In this document: one piece after another, positions 1 through 8,335 of the stretch
Layout of the letters: each line of letters begins with the position of its first letter
Numbering within the stretch: position 1 is the first letter of the stretch
DNA from: Caryophanales bacterium
GTDB lineage: Bacteria > Bacillota > Bacilli > Exiguobacteriales > Exiguobacteriaceae
DNA: 64,000 nt
NCBI GenBank assembly: GCA_902363455.1
Contig: CABJAC010000001.1
Span: 496,001 to 560,000, forward strand
Direction of reading: 5' to 3'
Position numbers and translations under genes: made by a program
The notes under the pieces: generated by a model
Seen by the model: the letters and a program-made list of their open reading frames with translations, nothing else
Told to the model about the DNA's origin: nothing
Databases searched by the model: none

Positions 1-1
1 A

Positions 2-631
2 GCAATCTTTGGTCCGAAGTCAGATGGCATCAAGACCGAGATGGCAGAAATCATGAACGATCCGAACTACAAACCACCGGTCAAACCGGAAGCGGATCCG
101 ATTCCACAAGTGCCGACGGGAGCGGAAGCACGGACTGATGACCGGTCGGGCTTAGCCGGAACAGATGGTGCTTACGTACCGAGTGACGGTTATGTTTCTC
201 CACTGAGCGGTGTAATTCGTTCGCTCGATGACGTACCGGATCAAGTTTTCTCCGGACGGATGATGGGTGATGGTTATGCGATTGAGCCGACAGAAGGGTA
301 TGTCGTTTCTCCTGTTTCCGGTGAAATTACTACCTTCTTCCCGACGAAACATGCGATTGGTATTCTTGCTGATAATGGAGATGAAATCTTGATTCATATT
401 GGTATTGATACCGTCTCGCTTGAAGGAAAAGGATTTGAAGCTCTGGCAAAAGCGGGCGATCGGGTCGAACCAGGTTCGCCGTTGTTAAGCGTCGATCTTG
501 AACAAATCCGACCACTCGTTCCGTCACTCTTGACACCAATCATCGTTACAAACAGCGGCGACCGGAAAGTCTCGGTCGATGTTGGAAAAACAGTCGAAGC
601 CGGCGAAAAAATGTCATATGATATCAAGTGA
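2..631 (+). CDS. ptsG: PTS glucose-type permease, IIB end plus IIA domain (5' truncated)
   Basis: The reading frame is already open at the window edge, so this is the C-terminal part of a larger permease. The first visible residues ([14 protein letters not shown]) look like the end of a glucose-family IIB domain. After a Pro/Asp-rich linker comes a complete IIA(Glc)-type domain of about 150 residues, with [14 protein letters not shown] near its start, the HAIGIL histidine, and the phosphorylatable histidine in [10 protein letters not shown]. In this family IIA takes phosphate from HPr and passes it to IIB and the incoming sugar at the membrane. A perfect 12-bp terminator stem follows. The sugar could be glucose or N-acetylglucosamine; the specificity-bearing IIC domain lies outside the window. 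Confidence 0.88.
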   Translation, partial: AIFGPKSDGIKTEMAEIMNDPNYKPPVKPEADPIPQVPTGAEARTDDRSGLAGTDGAYVPSDGYVSPLSGVIRSLDDVPDQVFSGRMMGDGYAIEPTEGYVVSPVSGEITTFFPTKHAIGILADNGDEILIHIGIDTVSLEGKGFEALAKAGDRVEPGSPLLSVDLEQIRPLVPSLLTPIIVTNSGDRKVSVDVGKTVEAGEKMSYDIK

Positions 632-640
632 TTGCGGTAA

Positions 641-678
641 GACACGATCTCTGCTTTGGGAGAGATCGTGTCTTTTTA
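641..678 (+). terminator. Intrinsic terminator of the PTS permease gene
   Basis: Perfect 12-bp stem (641-652 with 661-672) around an 8-nt loop, followed by a T run, 9 nt after the stop codon. Confidence 0.9.
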
Positions 679-777
679 ATGTGTTATACATTCAGTAATG
701 AGAATCTGCACATATGATGATACAATGAATAAGCTATTATGAAGATTAGCTATTTTTTTCAAGAGAGAGGTGAGTCG

Positions 778-2289
778 ATGGCTACGACTTCGACAAAAAC
801 ACGTTATGTCGTGTTAGGTTTATTGATCGGGATTTTAGTGGCGGCGATGGACAATACCATCGTTGCGACGGCGATGCCGACGATTGTCAGTGAATTAAAC
901 GGGTTTGATCAATATGCGTGGGTGACTTCCGCTTATATGATTGCGACCGTCGCCGGTATGCCGATTTTCGGTAAGTTGAGCGATATGTATGGTCGAAAAC
1001 GATTTTTCCTGTTCGGGATGTTACTCTTTATCGCAGGCAGTGTACTATGCGGAATGGCAGACTCGATCATTGAATTATCCATTTATCGCGCCGTTCAAGG
1101 TCTTGGCGGCGGTGCTTTGATGCCGATCGCATTTACGATCATTTTTGATATTTTCCCACCGGAAAAGCGTGGGAAGGTGAGCGGATTATTTGGTGCCGTC
1201 TTCGGAATTTCAAGTATTTTCGGACCGTTGCTTGGTGCGGTCTTGACCGATGCCATCAACTGGCGCTGGGTGTTTTACATCAATATTCCACTTGGGATTT
1301 TGGCATTGACACTCGTCTCGCTGTTCTACAAGGAATCACCGATTCACCGGACGCAAAAAATCGATTATGCCGGAGCGGTGACGTTAGTCGCAGGTTTGGT
1401 CCTGTTCTTATTGGCACTTGAGATGGGCGGAAAAGAGTACGCCTGGAGTTCACCGCAAATCTTAGGATTATTCGGCGCGGCACTTGTTGCCTTCATCGTT
1501 TTTGGTTTCATCGAACGTCGGGCGGCAGATCCCGTCATTACGTTCAGTTTATTTAGACGGCAACTGTTTGCGGCGACACAAGGGGTGGCGTTCTTTTACG
1601 GCTTCGTCTTCATCTCTGCCAGCGTCTTCATCCCGATTTTTGTTCAAGGCGTGTTTGGTGGAAGTGCGACCAACTCCGGTTTGATCTTGATGCCGATGCT
1701 GATTGCATCAGTCGTCTCGGCACAACTCGGCGGACGTCTGCCGAATAAATACGGATTCCGAAACGTCATGCTCGTCTCGGCCGTCTTCTTCTTGTTAGGG
1801 GTCTATCTGTTAAGCACGATGTCCCTCGAAACATCAAGAACAGCTATCACAATCTACATGATCATTTTAGGTTTTGGTGTCGGGTTCAGTTTCTCGTTAC
1901 TCAACTTGGCGAGTATCAACGGAATTGAGATGCAACGTCGGGGAGCTGCCACTTCGATGGGGTCAACGTTCCGGACGATTGGGATGACGCTCGGGGTGAC
2001 GGTACTTGGAATCATCCAATCCCGGACGTTCTCATCGACAATCAGTGAACAGTTACCAAACGGGAACGCGCCGGATGGCGGACAATTCCCGACCGCTTCG
2101 GCCCTTGCGAAGATGCCGCCGGAAGTAGCGAATGCCATCAAGTCGTCACTTGCGGAATCAATTTCGTCCGTCTATCTGTGGGCATTGATTCCAGCTGTGC
2201 TTGGTGTCGTCTTTGTGTTCTTGATGGGGAATGAACGCCCCACGTTAAAAGAAGGACAAGGCGAACGACCGAAAACAAAGCAAGCATAA
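778..2289 (+). CDS. MFS multidrug exporter, DHA2 (EmrB/QacA) type
   Basis: A 503-residue integral membrane protein with about 14 hydrophobic segments, the size and topology of the 14-TM DHA2 drug:H+ antiporters. The family signatures are visible: LDNTIV-like motif as MDNTIVATAMPTI in helix 1, the loop 2-3 motif GKLSDMYGRKR, and the antiporter motif around GPLLGAVLTDAINWRWVFYINIP. The ATG at 778 is chosen because AGAGAGGTGAG sits just upstream; an in-frame ATG at 739 has no such site. It is flanked by terminators on both sides, so it is probably monocistronic. No regulator is adjacent. The substrate cannot be told from sequence. Confidence 0.9.
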   Translation: MATTSTKTRYVVLGLLIGILVAAMDNTIVATAMPTIVSELNGFDQYAWVTSAYMIATVAGMPIFGKLSDMYGRKRFFLFGMLLFIAGSVLCGMADSIIELSIYRAVQGLGGGALMPIAFTIIFDIFPPEKRGKVSGLFGAVFGISSIFGPLLGAVLTDAINWRWVFYINIPLGILALTLVSLFYKESPIHRTQKIDYAGAVTLVAGLVLFLLALEMGGKEYAWSSPQILGLFGAALVAFIVFGFIERRAADPVITFSLFRRQLFAATQGVAFFYGFVFISASVFIPIFVQGVFGGSATNSGLILMPMLIASVVSAQLGGRLPNKYGFRNVMLVSAVFFLLGVYLLSTMSLETSRTAITIYMIILGFGVGFSFSLLNLASINGIEMQRRGAATSMGSTFRTIGMTLGVTVLGIIQSRTFSSTISEQLPNGNAPDGGQFPTASALAKMPPEVANAIKSSLAESISSVYLWALIPAVLGVVFVFLMGNERPTLKEGQGERPKTKQA

Positions 2290-2325
2290 TGTGTGGGTAA
2301 AACTATTTAAATAAGCATTAACAGA

Positions 2326-2366
2326 ATAGAGGAAAGTGGATGTAGAATCCGCTTTCCTCTATTTGT
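2326..2366 (+). terminator. Intrinsic terminator of the MFS exporter gene
   Basis: Perfect 15-bp stem (2326-2340 with 2348-2362) with a 7-nt loop and a short T-rich tail. Confidence 0.85.
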
Positions 2367-2370
2367 TGTT

Positions 2371-2525
2371 CGAAATCATTCGATGCACGAGACTCCTACA
2401 GGAAAAAGCGCAAGTGTAAACTGTGCTATCAAAGACAAACAAGACCCGCTTTTCTGCCCACACGGGGCAGGAAAACTGGCTTGTGTCTCGCCTGAGGAAA
2501 GCGAGTGCAGAGAAGAATGATTTCG
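2371..2525. repeat. Palindromic intergenic element, copy A
   Basis: A 155-nt imperfect palindrome fills most of the gap between the MFS exporter and ptsI. The outer arms are a perfect 11-bp match (2371-2381 with 2515-2525), followed inward by TGCAC (2384-2388) with GTGCA (2505-2509), then AGACA..CAAG with CTTGTGTCT, and a central GC-rich hairpin around 2453-2477. The motifs GACTCCTACAGGAAAA and GGAAAGCGAGTGCAG resemble those of copy B at 16386-16514. Similar GACTCCTGCGG/GGAAAGCGAG intergenic repeats are, from memory, common in Bacillales genomes. There is no convincing ORF in it. Confidence 0.6.
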
Positions 2526-2587
2526 GCGTAGGTTAATCCGATTTCCGGCACAAAGTATAAGGAAAAGAAGATACTTTGTTAACGCGA

Positions 2588-2618
2588 CAAAAAAACACGC
2601 CCCAAGATGGGACGTGTC
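2588..2618 (-). terminator. Intrinsic terminator of ptsI
   Basis: On the minus strand a 9-bp stem with one G-T pair (2609-2617 with 2595-2603) is followed by a run of T, about 10 nt after the ptsI stop. Confidence 0.88.
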
Positions 2619-2627
2619 CGAAACACC

Positions 2628-4352
2628 TTATTTTTTGATATCGAATGTCGTGCTGAGGAAGTTGACGACATCTTCCGCTGTATCCATATCGAGTACTTGT
2701 TCGACGACTGCTTCACACTCTGCTTTGTTCAAGCGAGTCATCAAGCTACGTGCGCGAAGGACAGAAGAAGCTGACATCGAGAATTCGTCGAGTCCGAGTC
2801 CGAGGAGGATCGGGAGCGCGAGTTCTTCTCCAGCCATCTCACCACACATGCCGACCCATTTGCCTGCTTTGTGCGCTTCTGTAATGACGTTGTTCAACAA
2901 GTTCAAGATCGCTGGGTTGAATGGTTGGTAGAGATACGAAACTTTTTCATTCATCCGGTCAGCTGCCATCGTGTATTGAATCAAGTCGTTTGTTCCGACT
3001 GAGAAGAAGTCGACTTCTTTCGCGAATTGTTTCGCCATGACAGCCGTTGATGGAATCTCGACCATCATTCCGACTTCGATCTCTTCTGAAACCGTCACAC
3101 CTTCTGCTTGAAGGTTTGCTTTTTCTTCCAAGAGAAGTGCTTTTGCTGCACGGAATTCTTCGAGTGTCGCGATCATTGGGAACATGACAGCAAGTTTTCC
3201 GTATGCACTTGCGCGGAGAAGGGCGCGAAGTTGTGTCCGGAAGAGATCTGTTTGATCCAAGCAAAGACGGATCGCACGGTATCCGAGGAACGGGTTCATC
3301 TCATGCGGGAGATCGAGGTAAGACAATTCTTTGTCGCCGCCGATATCAAGTGTCCGGATGACAACTTTTTTATCGCCCATTGATTCAAGAACCGTTTTGT
3401 AGGCCGTGAACTGCTCATCTTCCGTCGGGAACGTTTCAGCGTCCATGTAGAGGAACTCTGTCCGGTATAATCCGACTGCTTCCGCACCGTTCTCGAGAAC
3501 ACCTTTGACATCATTTGGTGTTCCGATGTTCGCTGCGAGCTCGACGTGATGTCCGTCTGCTGTAACTGTTTTTTCGTTTTTAAGTTTTTTCCACTCTTCT
3601 TTTTGAGCGATGTACGCTGAACGTTTTTCTTCATATTCTGCGATTTGTTCGCTTGAAGGGTTGACGATGACGTCTCCTTCTGCTCCGTCAAGAATCAAGA
3701 AATCACCGTGTTTGACTTCCGTCAAGACGACTTTTGTTCCGACGACAGCCGGAATTTCAAGAGAACGGGACATGATCGCCGAGTGCGAAGTCCGTCCGCC
3801 GATGTTCGTAGCAAATCCTTTTGCATACTTCCGGTTGAGTTGTGCTGTATCTGAAGGCGTTAAATCTTCTGCAATGATGATGACTTCTTCATTGATCTGA
3901 GCCGGCGTGACGAATGTGATGCCGAGCAAGTGGGCCATCGTCCGTTTTGTGACGTCACGGACATCCGCTGCACGCTCACGCATGTATTCGTTGTCCATCG
4001 ACTCAAAGATCATGACCATCATCTGTGACACTTCATCGAGTGCTTGAGCGGCGTTTGTTTTCTCATCTTCGATCTTTGCGTTGACTTGGCTGACGATTTC
4101 TGGGTCTTCCAAGATTAAGAGGTGAGCGGAGAAGATTTCTGCTTTGTCCGCGCCGAGCTCTTTTAATGTGTTCTCACGGATGATTTCAAGTTCACCCTTC
4201 GATTTAACGATAGCGGCTTGGAAACGTTCCTTTTCTGCTGCTGAATCCTCGATTTTATGCGTTGGAATGTCAAAGACAGGTGTTTCCATTACGAATGCTT
4301 TCGCAATCGCAATCCCTGCAGAAGCGCCAATTCCTTTGATGTGCTGTGCCAT
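2628..4352 (-). CDS. ptsI: PTS Enzyme I (phosphoenolpyruvate-protein phosphotransferase)
   Basis: Cytoplasmic first enzyme of the phosphotransferase system; it takes phosphate from PEP and gives it to HPr. The 574 residues match the usual length. Visible landmarks are the N-terminal [14 protein letters not shown], the active-site histidine in [21 protein letters not shown], the PEP-site stretches [11 protein letters not shown] and [13 protein letters not shown], and [19 protein letters not shown] with the catalytic cysteine in GMCGEMAG. The start at 4352 (MAQHIKGIG) is chosen over the ATG at 4358 because the AAGAGGG site is 8 nt from it. Unlike B. subtilis ptsGHI, no ptsH is next to it; upstream is the divergent pepA. 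Confidence 0.97.
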   Translation of the reverse strand: MAQHIKGIGASAGIAIAKAFVMETPVFDIPTHKIEDSAAEKERFQAAIVKSKGELEIIRENTLKELGADKAEIFSAHLLILEDPEIVSQVNAKIEDEKTNAAQALDEVSQMMVMIFESMDNEYMRERAADVRDVTKRTMAHLLGITFVTPAQINEEVIIIAEDLTPSDTAQLNRKYAKGFATNIGGRTSHSAIMSRSLEIPAVVGTKVVLTEVKHGDFLILDGAEGDVIVNPSSEQIAEYEEKRSAYIAQKEEWKKLKNEKTVTADGHHVELAANIGTPNDVKGVLENGAEAVGLYRTEFLYMDAETFPTEDEQFTAYKTVLESMGDKKVVIRTLDIGGDKELSYLDLPHEMNPFLGYRAIRLCLDQTDLFRTQLRALLRASAYGKLAVMFPMIATLEEFRAAKALLLEEKANLQAEGVTVSEEIEVGMMVEIPSTAVMAKQFAKEVDFFSVGTNDLIQYTMAADRMNEKVSYLYQPFNPAILNLLNNVITEAHKAGKWVGMCGEMAGEELALPILLGLGLDEFSMSASSVLRARSLMTRLNKAECEAVVEQVLDMDTAEDVVNFLSTTFDIKK

Positions 4353-4647
4353 GTGCATTACCCTCTTTTCAGTAAGTTTTTTCGCCGCAGCGACGTCATT
4401 TCTTTGCTATCTATAGATACCCATAAACGCATCTCTCTTAACGGGTCGCTTGCGGACTCTCCCTTTGAATGAAAACGTAGACATTTCTGTCGTTGCCAAA
4501 TGACCGTTTGCTAGAAGTGCCTGCCCTTTTCACCTGTTTAATCCTATCACATTGTGAAACGGGCAACAATTGTTTGAAACGCTCCAAATCGACAAATTAG
4601 AGAACGACTTTTGTGAGAGCGGTTTCATTGTTCCCGGGGGCTATCAG
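4353..4647. other. Divergent ptsI/pepA intergenic region
   Basis: About 350 bases separate the two divergent genes. Apart from the ptsI ribosome binding site (GAGGG, 4353-4372) and the pepA promoter and ribosome binding site at the other end, I see no ORF with a ribosome binding site and no known riboswitch architecture. The ptsI leader side (about 4380-4470) has weak self-complementarity only. Confidence 0.5.
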
Positions 4648-4676
4648 TTGGAAAATAAGGTCAAACGCTTCATACT
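4648..4676 (+). promoter_or_regulatory. Probable sigma-A promoter of pepA
   Basis: TTGGAA (4648-4653), 17-nt spacer, CATACT (4671-4676), 30 nt before the pepA start. Confidence 0.55.
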
Positions 4677-4705
4677 AATACCTATCACTAAAGGGGGAAT
4701 GAAAC

Positions 4706-6139
4706 ATGCGATGGAATCAAGTAAATCAGCAAGCACATGTCGAAGTACTCGTTGTCGGTATTTCCGGGAACAAACCGGTCCAGGAACGGATTCGTGCCTT
4801 ATATCCGGATCGATTGGACGAATGGGTGCGCCGGGGAGACATCTCAACGAAACAAGGAGAACTGCGTTTACTGCCGACACTGACGGGAACGGTTGAACGT
4901 GTCTTATTCGTCGGACTCGGAAAGTCGGAAAGCCTGACAACGGACGTGCTTCGCCGGTTACTCGGAAAAGCGGCTCAATTCTTAAAAACACGCCATCTGT
5001 CAAAAGCGACAGTAGATGCGACGACGTTTCCGGACCAACCGGTCGAATTGATTGCCGAGACATTTGGCCTCGCTACATACGAAGTCAAACATTACAAAAC
5101 AGGCGCACGAAAAGCGTATGAGCTGGATTTAACGATTTGGTCAGACGCGGGAGAACAAGAAGTCGAGCGTGGAGCAGCGCTCGCAGAAGCGACGAATCTC
5201 GCCCGTCGCCTCGTGACGATGCCCGGTAATTTATTGACGGCACCGGCTTTGGCGGATGAAGCCCGCTTTATTGCCGAACGTCACGGACACGATTTGAAGA
5301 TTCTTGAGAAAACAGACATGGAAGCACTCGGGATGGGAGCATTGCTCGCCGTCAACCAAGGATCGACCATTCCACCAAAATTGATTGTCCTTGAATATAA
5401 AGGGGCAGGAGACGATGCACCGATTGCAGTTGTCGGAAAAGGCGTGACGTTTGATACAGGCGGCTATTCGATTAAACCAAAAGACGGCATCGTCGGCATG
5501 AAAGGCGATATGGGAGGAGCAGCTGCTGTTCTCGGATTATTTGAAGCGCTCGGACAACTGAAGCCGAATGTGAATGTGCTGGGAGTCATTCCGGCGACAG
5601 ACAACATGATTTCCGGTGATGCCTTTAAACCGGATGATGTCATTACGTCGATGGCAGGGAAAACGATTGAAATCCTGAACACAGATGCTGAAGGGCGACT
5701 TGTACTGGCAGATGCCGTCACGTATGCGAAAGAATACAAACCGAAGATGATTATCGATCTTGCAACGTTGACGGGCGGAGTTTTGGTGGCACTTGGTACA
5801 GAAATTACCGGCGCCTTAACGAACGACGCCGCATTATATGAACGGTTCGAAGCCGTGACGCAAGAAACAAACGAGATGGTCTGGCAGATGCCGTACGTCG
5901 ATCAATTCATCAAACAAGTCCGTCGCTCGGACGTCGCGGACTTAAACAACTCACCGGGACGGATGGGGCATATGATCTTTGGTGGTGCCTTCGTCGGAGA
6001 ATTTGTTGGCGACACACCGTGGCTCCATCTTGATATCGCGGGAACATCCGAGCAAAAAGCGCCGTCGGAACTTGGTCCAAAAGGTGCGACCGGTGTCATG
6101 GTCCGGAGTCTGTATCGTTTCGTCGAACAAGAAAAATGA
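4706..6139 (+). CDS. pepA: Leucyl aminopeptidase, M17 family
   Basis: Cytosolic two-metal aminopeptidase that removes N-terminal residues from peptides. The C-terminal catalytic half carries the M17 metal and active-site residues: the Lys and Asp in VGKGVTFDTGGYSIKP, the Asp in MKGDMGGAA, and the family signature NTDAEGRLVLAD. The N-terminal domain is more variable, as usual. Length (477 residues) is typical. AAAGGGGGAATG precedes the ATG at 4706. The stop overlaps the start of a small membrane-protein gene, and a DUF429 gene follows, so the three are probably co-transcribed. Confidence 0.95.
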   Translation: MRWNQVNQQAHVEVLVVGISGNKPVQERIRALYPDRLDEWVRRGDISTKQGELRLLPTLTGTVERVLFVGLGKSESLTTDVLRRLLGKAAQFLKTRHLSKATVDATTFPDQPVELIAETFGLATYEVKHYKTGARKAYELDLTIWSDAGEQEVERGAALAEATNLARRLVTMPGNLLTAPALADEARFIAERHGHDLKILEKTDMEALGMGALLAVNQGSTIPPKLIVLEYKGAGDDAPIAVVGKGVTFDTGGYSIKPKDGIVGMKGDMGGAAAVLGLFEALGQLKPNVNVLGVIPATDNMISGDAFKPDDVITSMAGKTIEILNTDAEGRLVLADAVTYAKEYKPKMIIDLATLTGGVLVALGTEITGALTNDAALYERFEAVTQETNEMVWQMPYVDQFIKQVRRSDVADLNNSPGRMGHMIFGGAFVGEFVGDTPWLHLDIAGTSEQKAPSELGPKGATGVMVRSLYRFVEQEK

Positions 6140-6306
6140 TGCGGCTTAACAGTGTCCTCGTCCTTTTGACCGTCATCAGCATCGTCTGGTACCTCGATTC
6201 ACGTGATCAACTGGCCTTAGCCGCGGCGACCTTTTTAGGGGTTTTCACTATTTTGTCGCTCTTAAAAATGATACGGGAGAAGTCCGATGAACGTCACCGG
6301 GATTGA
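6136..6306 (+). CDS. Small two-helix membrane protein, overlapping pepA and the DUF429 gene
   Basis: A 56-codon ORF whose ATG (6136; a second ATG at 6139) overlaps the pepA stop as ATGA, and whose last 20 bases overlap the start of the next gene. The product begins MMRLNSVLVLLTVISIVWYL and continues with a second hydrophobic stretch, LALAAATFLGVFTILSLLKM, then a charged tail KSDERHRD. That is the pattern of a two-helix inner-membrane hairpin with a cytoplasmic C-terminus. The tight overlaps on both sides argue for translational coupling and real expression. I do not recognise the family. Confidence 0.6.
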   Translation: MMRLNSVLVLLTVISIVWYLDSRDQLALAAATFLGVFTILSLLKMIREKSDERHRD

Positions 6307-6955
6307 TGCGGCGAAAGCCGGTTGGGTGGCGGTGTCGATTAAAGACGGTCAGTTTTCTTGGACAGTTGGATCGTCCCTTTCGGAAATCGAGCTCGGGACC
6401 ACTATCTATATTGACATGCCGATTGGGTTGGAAGAAGACAAACGCCGGATGGTCGATCAGTTGCTACGAGCGGAATTGAAGCCCGGCCGTACGAGCAGTG
6501 TCTTTAACGCCCCATTGCGTGCGGCGTTGGAGCAACCGGATTATCCAACAGCAAACGAGTATTCGAAGCATCACGCGGGATTTGGTTTATCGAAACAAGC
6601 GTGGTATCTATTGCCGAAAATTCAACAGGTGCGCACCCATTACCGGGCGGGCTTAATCGAATCCCATCCGGAAGCCTGTTTCGCCCGACTGACGGGGCAT
6701 CCGGCACGGTACAATAAACGGACGACCGAGGGAGCAGCGGAACGGATAGAACTGTTGCAACGGTATAACTGTCCGGCTTACTGGGAATTGAACGTGCGCG
6801 GTGTCGCAACAGACGACTGGATCGATGCGTGTTTGCTTGCCGTCGCTGCTACCTTTCCAGCTAGTTATCTGCCGGACACGTGTCCACTGGATTCAACAGG
6901 ACGACCACTATACGCCGCTTTACCAAAAAAGATCACCTTCACCGAAACGGTGTAG
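6287..6955 (+). CDS. DUF429 family protein (predicted RNase H-fold nuclease)
   Basis: A 222-residue soluble protein starting with the DUF429-like MNVTGIDAAKAGWVAVSI, where the Asp and the Gly-Trp are typical, followed by the conserved YIDMPIGL, the NAPLR stretch and ESHPEACFARLTG, and a final DDWIDACLLA. DUF429 members are predicted from structure to be RNase H-like nucleases; their biological role is not settled. The start at 6287 lies inside the upstream small gene, preceded by GGGAGAAGT. The 3' end overlaps the convergent AI-2E-type gene by 17 nt. Confidence 0.75.
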   Translation: MNVTGIDAAKAGWVAVSIKDGQFSWTVGSSLSEIELGTTIYIDMPIGLEEDKRRMVDQLLRAELKPGRTSSVFNAPLRAALEQPDYPTANEYSKHHAGFGLSKQAWYLLPKIQQVRTHYRAGLIESHPEACFARLTGHPARYNKRTTEGAAERIELLQRYNCPAYWELNVRGVATDDWIDACLLAVAATFPASYLPDTCPLDSTGRPLYAALPKKITFTETV

Positions 6956-6961
6956 GTGATC
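6924..6961 (-). terminator. Terminator embedded in two overlapping gene ends
   Basis: Hairpin 6931-6961 (GATCACC..GGTGATC outer and CACCG..CGGTG inner arms, AAA loop). On the minus strand it ends in a run of T (6924-6930). It covers the minus-strand stop at 6939 and the plus-strand stop at 6955, so the stem itself is coding on both strands. Confidence 0.75.
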
Positions 6962-8066
6962 CTTTAATAAAGTCCCAAAGGTAATGAAAAATTTGGGCAT
7001 TGTGCAAGGCTTTGATGATAACCGCAATCAGTGGACCTAAGATCAGTCCGAAGACACCAAAAAATTGAATACCGACGAATAAGGCGATCAAGGCGGTGAT
7101 GGGTTGAATACCGATGTTATCCCCGACGATTTTAGGTTCCATGATATTGCGTTGTAAGATAACGATCCCATAGAGAACCGCCAGACCAATCGCCAGACCT
7201 GTATTTCCCGTAATAAGAGAATAGGCAATCCAAGGCAAGAAGACAGAGCCGGTTCCAAGATACGGCAGGATATCAAAGAAGGCGGCGATGAAGGCGATCG
7301 CAAACGGATGCTCGACTCCGATGATCAAAAGTCCGATCAGGACGATAAAAAATGTAATCGTAATCAAGGTCAACTGTGCTTTGATATAGCCGAACAGCGC
7401 GGATCGGAGACTTGTGACAACAGACTCGGCACGGGCGAACCACGGTAACATTTCATATTGTTTCAACCGGAGCTCATACCGGTGCCAATCTTTTGAAATG
7501 AAGAACCAGGCAAGCAGGACGATGACTAGAATCAAGGCGATTGAAGGCAACGTGGCTAAGATGGTCTGCAACATTCCGGCGATATTTTTTGAGCCTTCTC
7601 CGATCGCACTGGCAAGGGAGCTGCCGAGTGATTGAATACTGTTTTGGACCGTATTTTGTTGTGAGGGCTCAAGCGACTGCAGAGCTTCAGAGGCATCATT
7701 CCAAATCGGTGCTAATTTTTCATTGTAGAGCTTTTGGAAATAAAGGCTCAACTCTTGGATTTGTGCGGGAAGTTGATTGGCGACAAAAACAAGCCCGCGA
7801 ATCAACTGCATGATGATCAAGACAAGTGAGCCGATCAACAGACCGCTCATTAAAATGATGGAGAGCAGGGCACCCCACCCCCGATTAATCCGAAGACGCT
7901 TTTGGAAAAAGTCGACAAGCGGTCGGCTGAACAGGGCGAGTAAAAATGCAAAGACGAACGGGTACAGAATCGAAGACAAGCGGACAAGCAGCCAACCGGT
8001 AAAAAAGATGGCAAGGATGACACCAAAGAAACGAGCTAATTGCCAAAGACGTTCAGTCGACACGAG
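6939..8066 (-). CDS. AI-2E family (PerM/YtvI-like) membrane transporter
   Basis: An integral membrane protein of about 375 residues with a hydrophobic N-terminal pair of helices, a large amphipathic central region (residues about 90-170), and a cluster of C-terminal helices containing the family-typical FDILPYLGTGSVFLPW and EPKIVGDNIGIQPITALIALFVGIQFFG. Members are linked to autoinducer or ion export, but the substrate is usually unknown. GTG at 8066 is preferred because AAGAGGTG lies 6 nt upstream; a TTG at 8072 would sit on top of that site. It is transcribed alone, converging on the DUF429 gene. Confidence 0.85.
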   Translation of the reverse strand, partial: LVSTERLWQLARFFGVILAIFFTGWLLVRLSSILYPFVFAFLLALFSRPLVDFFQKRLRINRGWGALLSIILMSGLLIGSLVLIIMQLIRGLVFVANQLPAQIQELSLYFQKLYNEKLAPIWNDASEALQSLEPSQQNTVQNSIQSLGSSLASAIGEGSKNIAGMLQTILATLPSIALILVIVLLAWFFISKDWHRYELRLKQYEMLPWFARAESVVTSLRSALFGYIKAQLTLITITFFIVLIGLLIIGVEHPFAIAFIAAFFDILPYLGTGSVFLPWIAYSLITGNTGLAIGLAVLYGIVILQRNIMEPKIVGDNIGIQPITALIALFVGIQFFGVFGLILGPLIAVIIKALHNAQIFHYLWDFIKGSPTPFR

Positions 8067-8149
8067 CAACACCTCTTACTATGTATGTATTGCCAACATC
8101 ATATCATGTTTGTTCAAAGAACGTATCACTCAAACGAGGAGGAATTTAG

Positions 8150-8335
8150 ATGAAACGCAGAGAAGCAGGGTTACTTGTCTCACTCGCTGTCGCGAGTGGA
8201 CTGGCTGTACGTGAATGGCGTAAGAATCAACAGTTCGCTAAACAAGTGAAGAAACAATCGGAAGACCGGCTTGTGAAGGGAATGACGGAGGTGCAGGACG
8301 ATGCAGGAGATGTTTCTTCTTCAACAAAAGGTTGA
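8150..8335 (+). CDS. Small N-terminally anchored protein
   Basis: A 61-residue protein with a good ribosome binding site (GAGGAGGAA). It starts MKRREAGLLVSLAVASGLAVREWRK, a single short hydrophobic segment bounded by basic residues, followed by a charged helix and a Ser/Asp-rich end. The 3' end overlaps the MazG-like gene by 35 nt, so the two are probably translated from one mRNA. No family recognised; it could be a membrane tether for the neighbour, which is speculation. Confidence 0.65.
   Translation: MKRREAGLLVSLAVASGLAVREWRKNQQFAKQVKKQSEDRLVKGMTEVQDDAGDVSSSTKG

Noticed and set aside
3296..3691. 131-codon minus-strand ORF inside ptsI
   Set aside because: Low-complexity Lys/Ser/Thr shadow of the ptsI frame on the same strand in another phase; ptsI is unambiguous.
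4370..4560. Possible riboswitch in the long ptsI leader
   Set aside because: No known aptamer core and only weak pairing; the leader length alone is not evidence.
4572..4590. cre-like TTTGAAACGCTCCAA upstream of pepA
   Set aside because: Half-site spacing is short and the fixed positions of the consensus fail.
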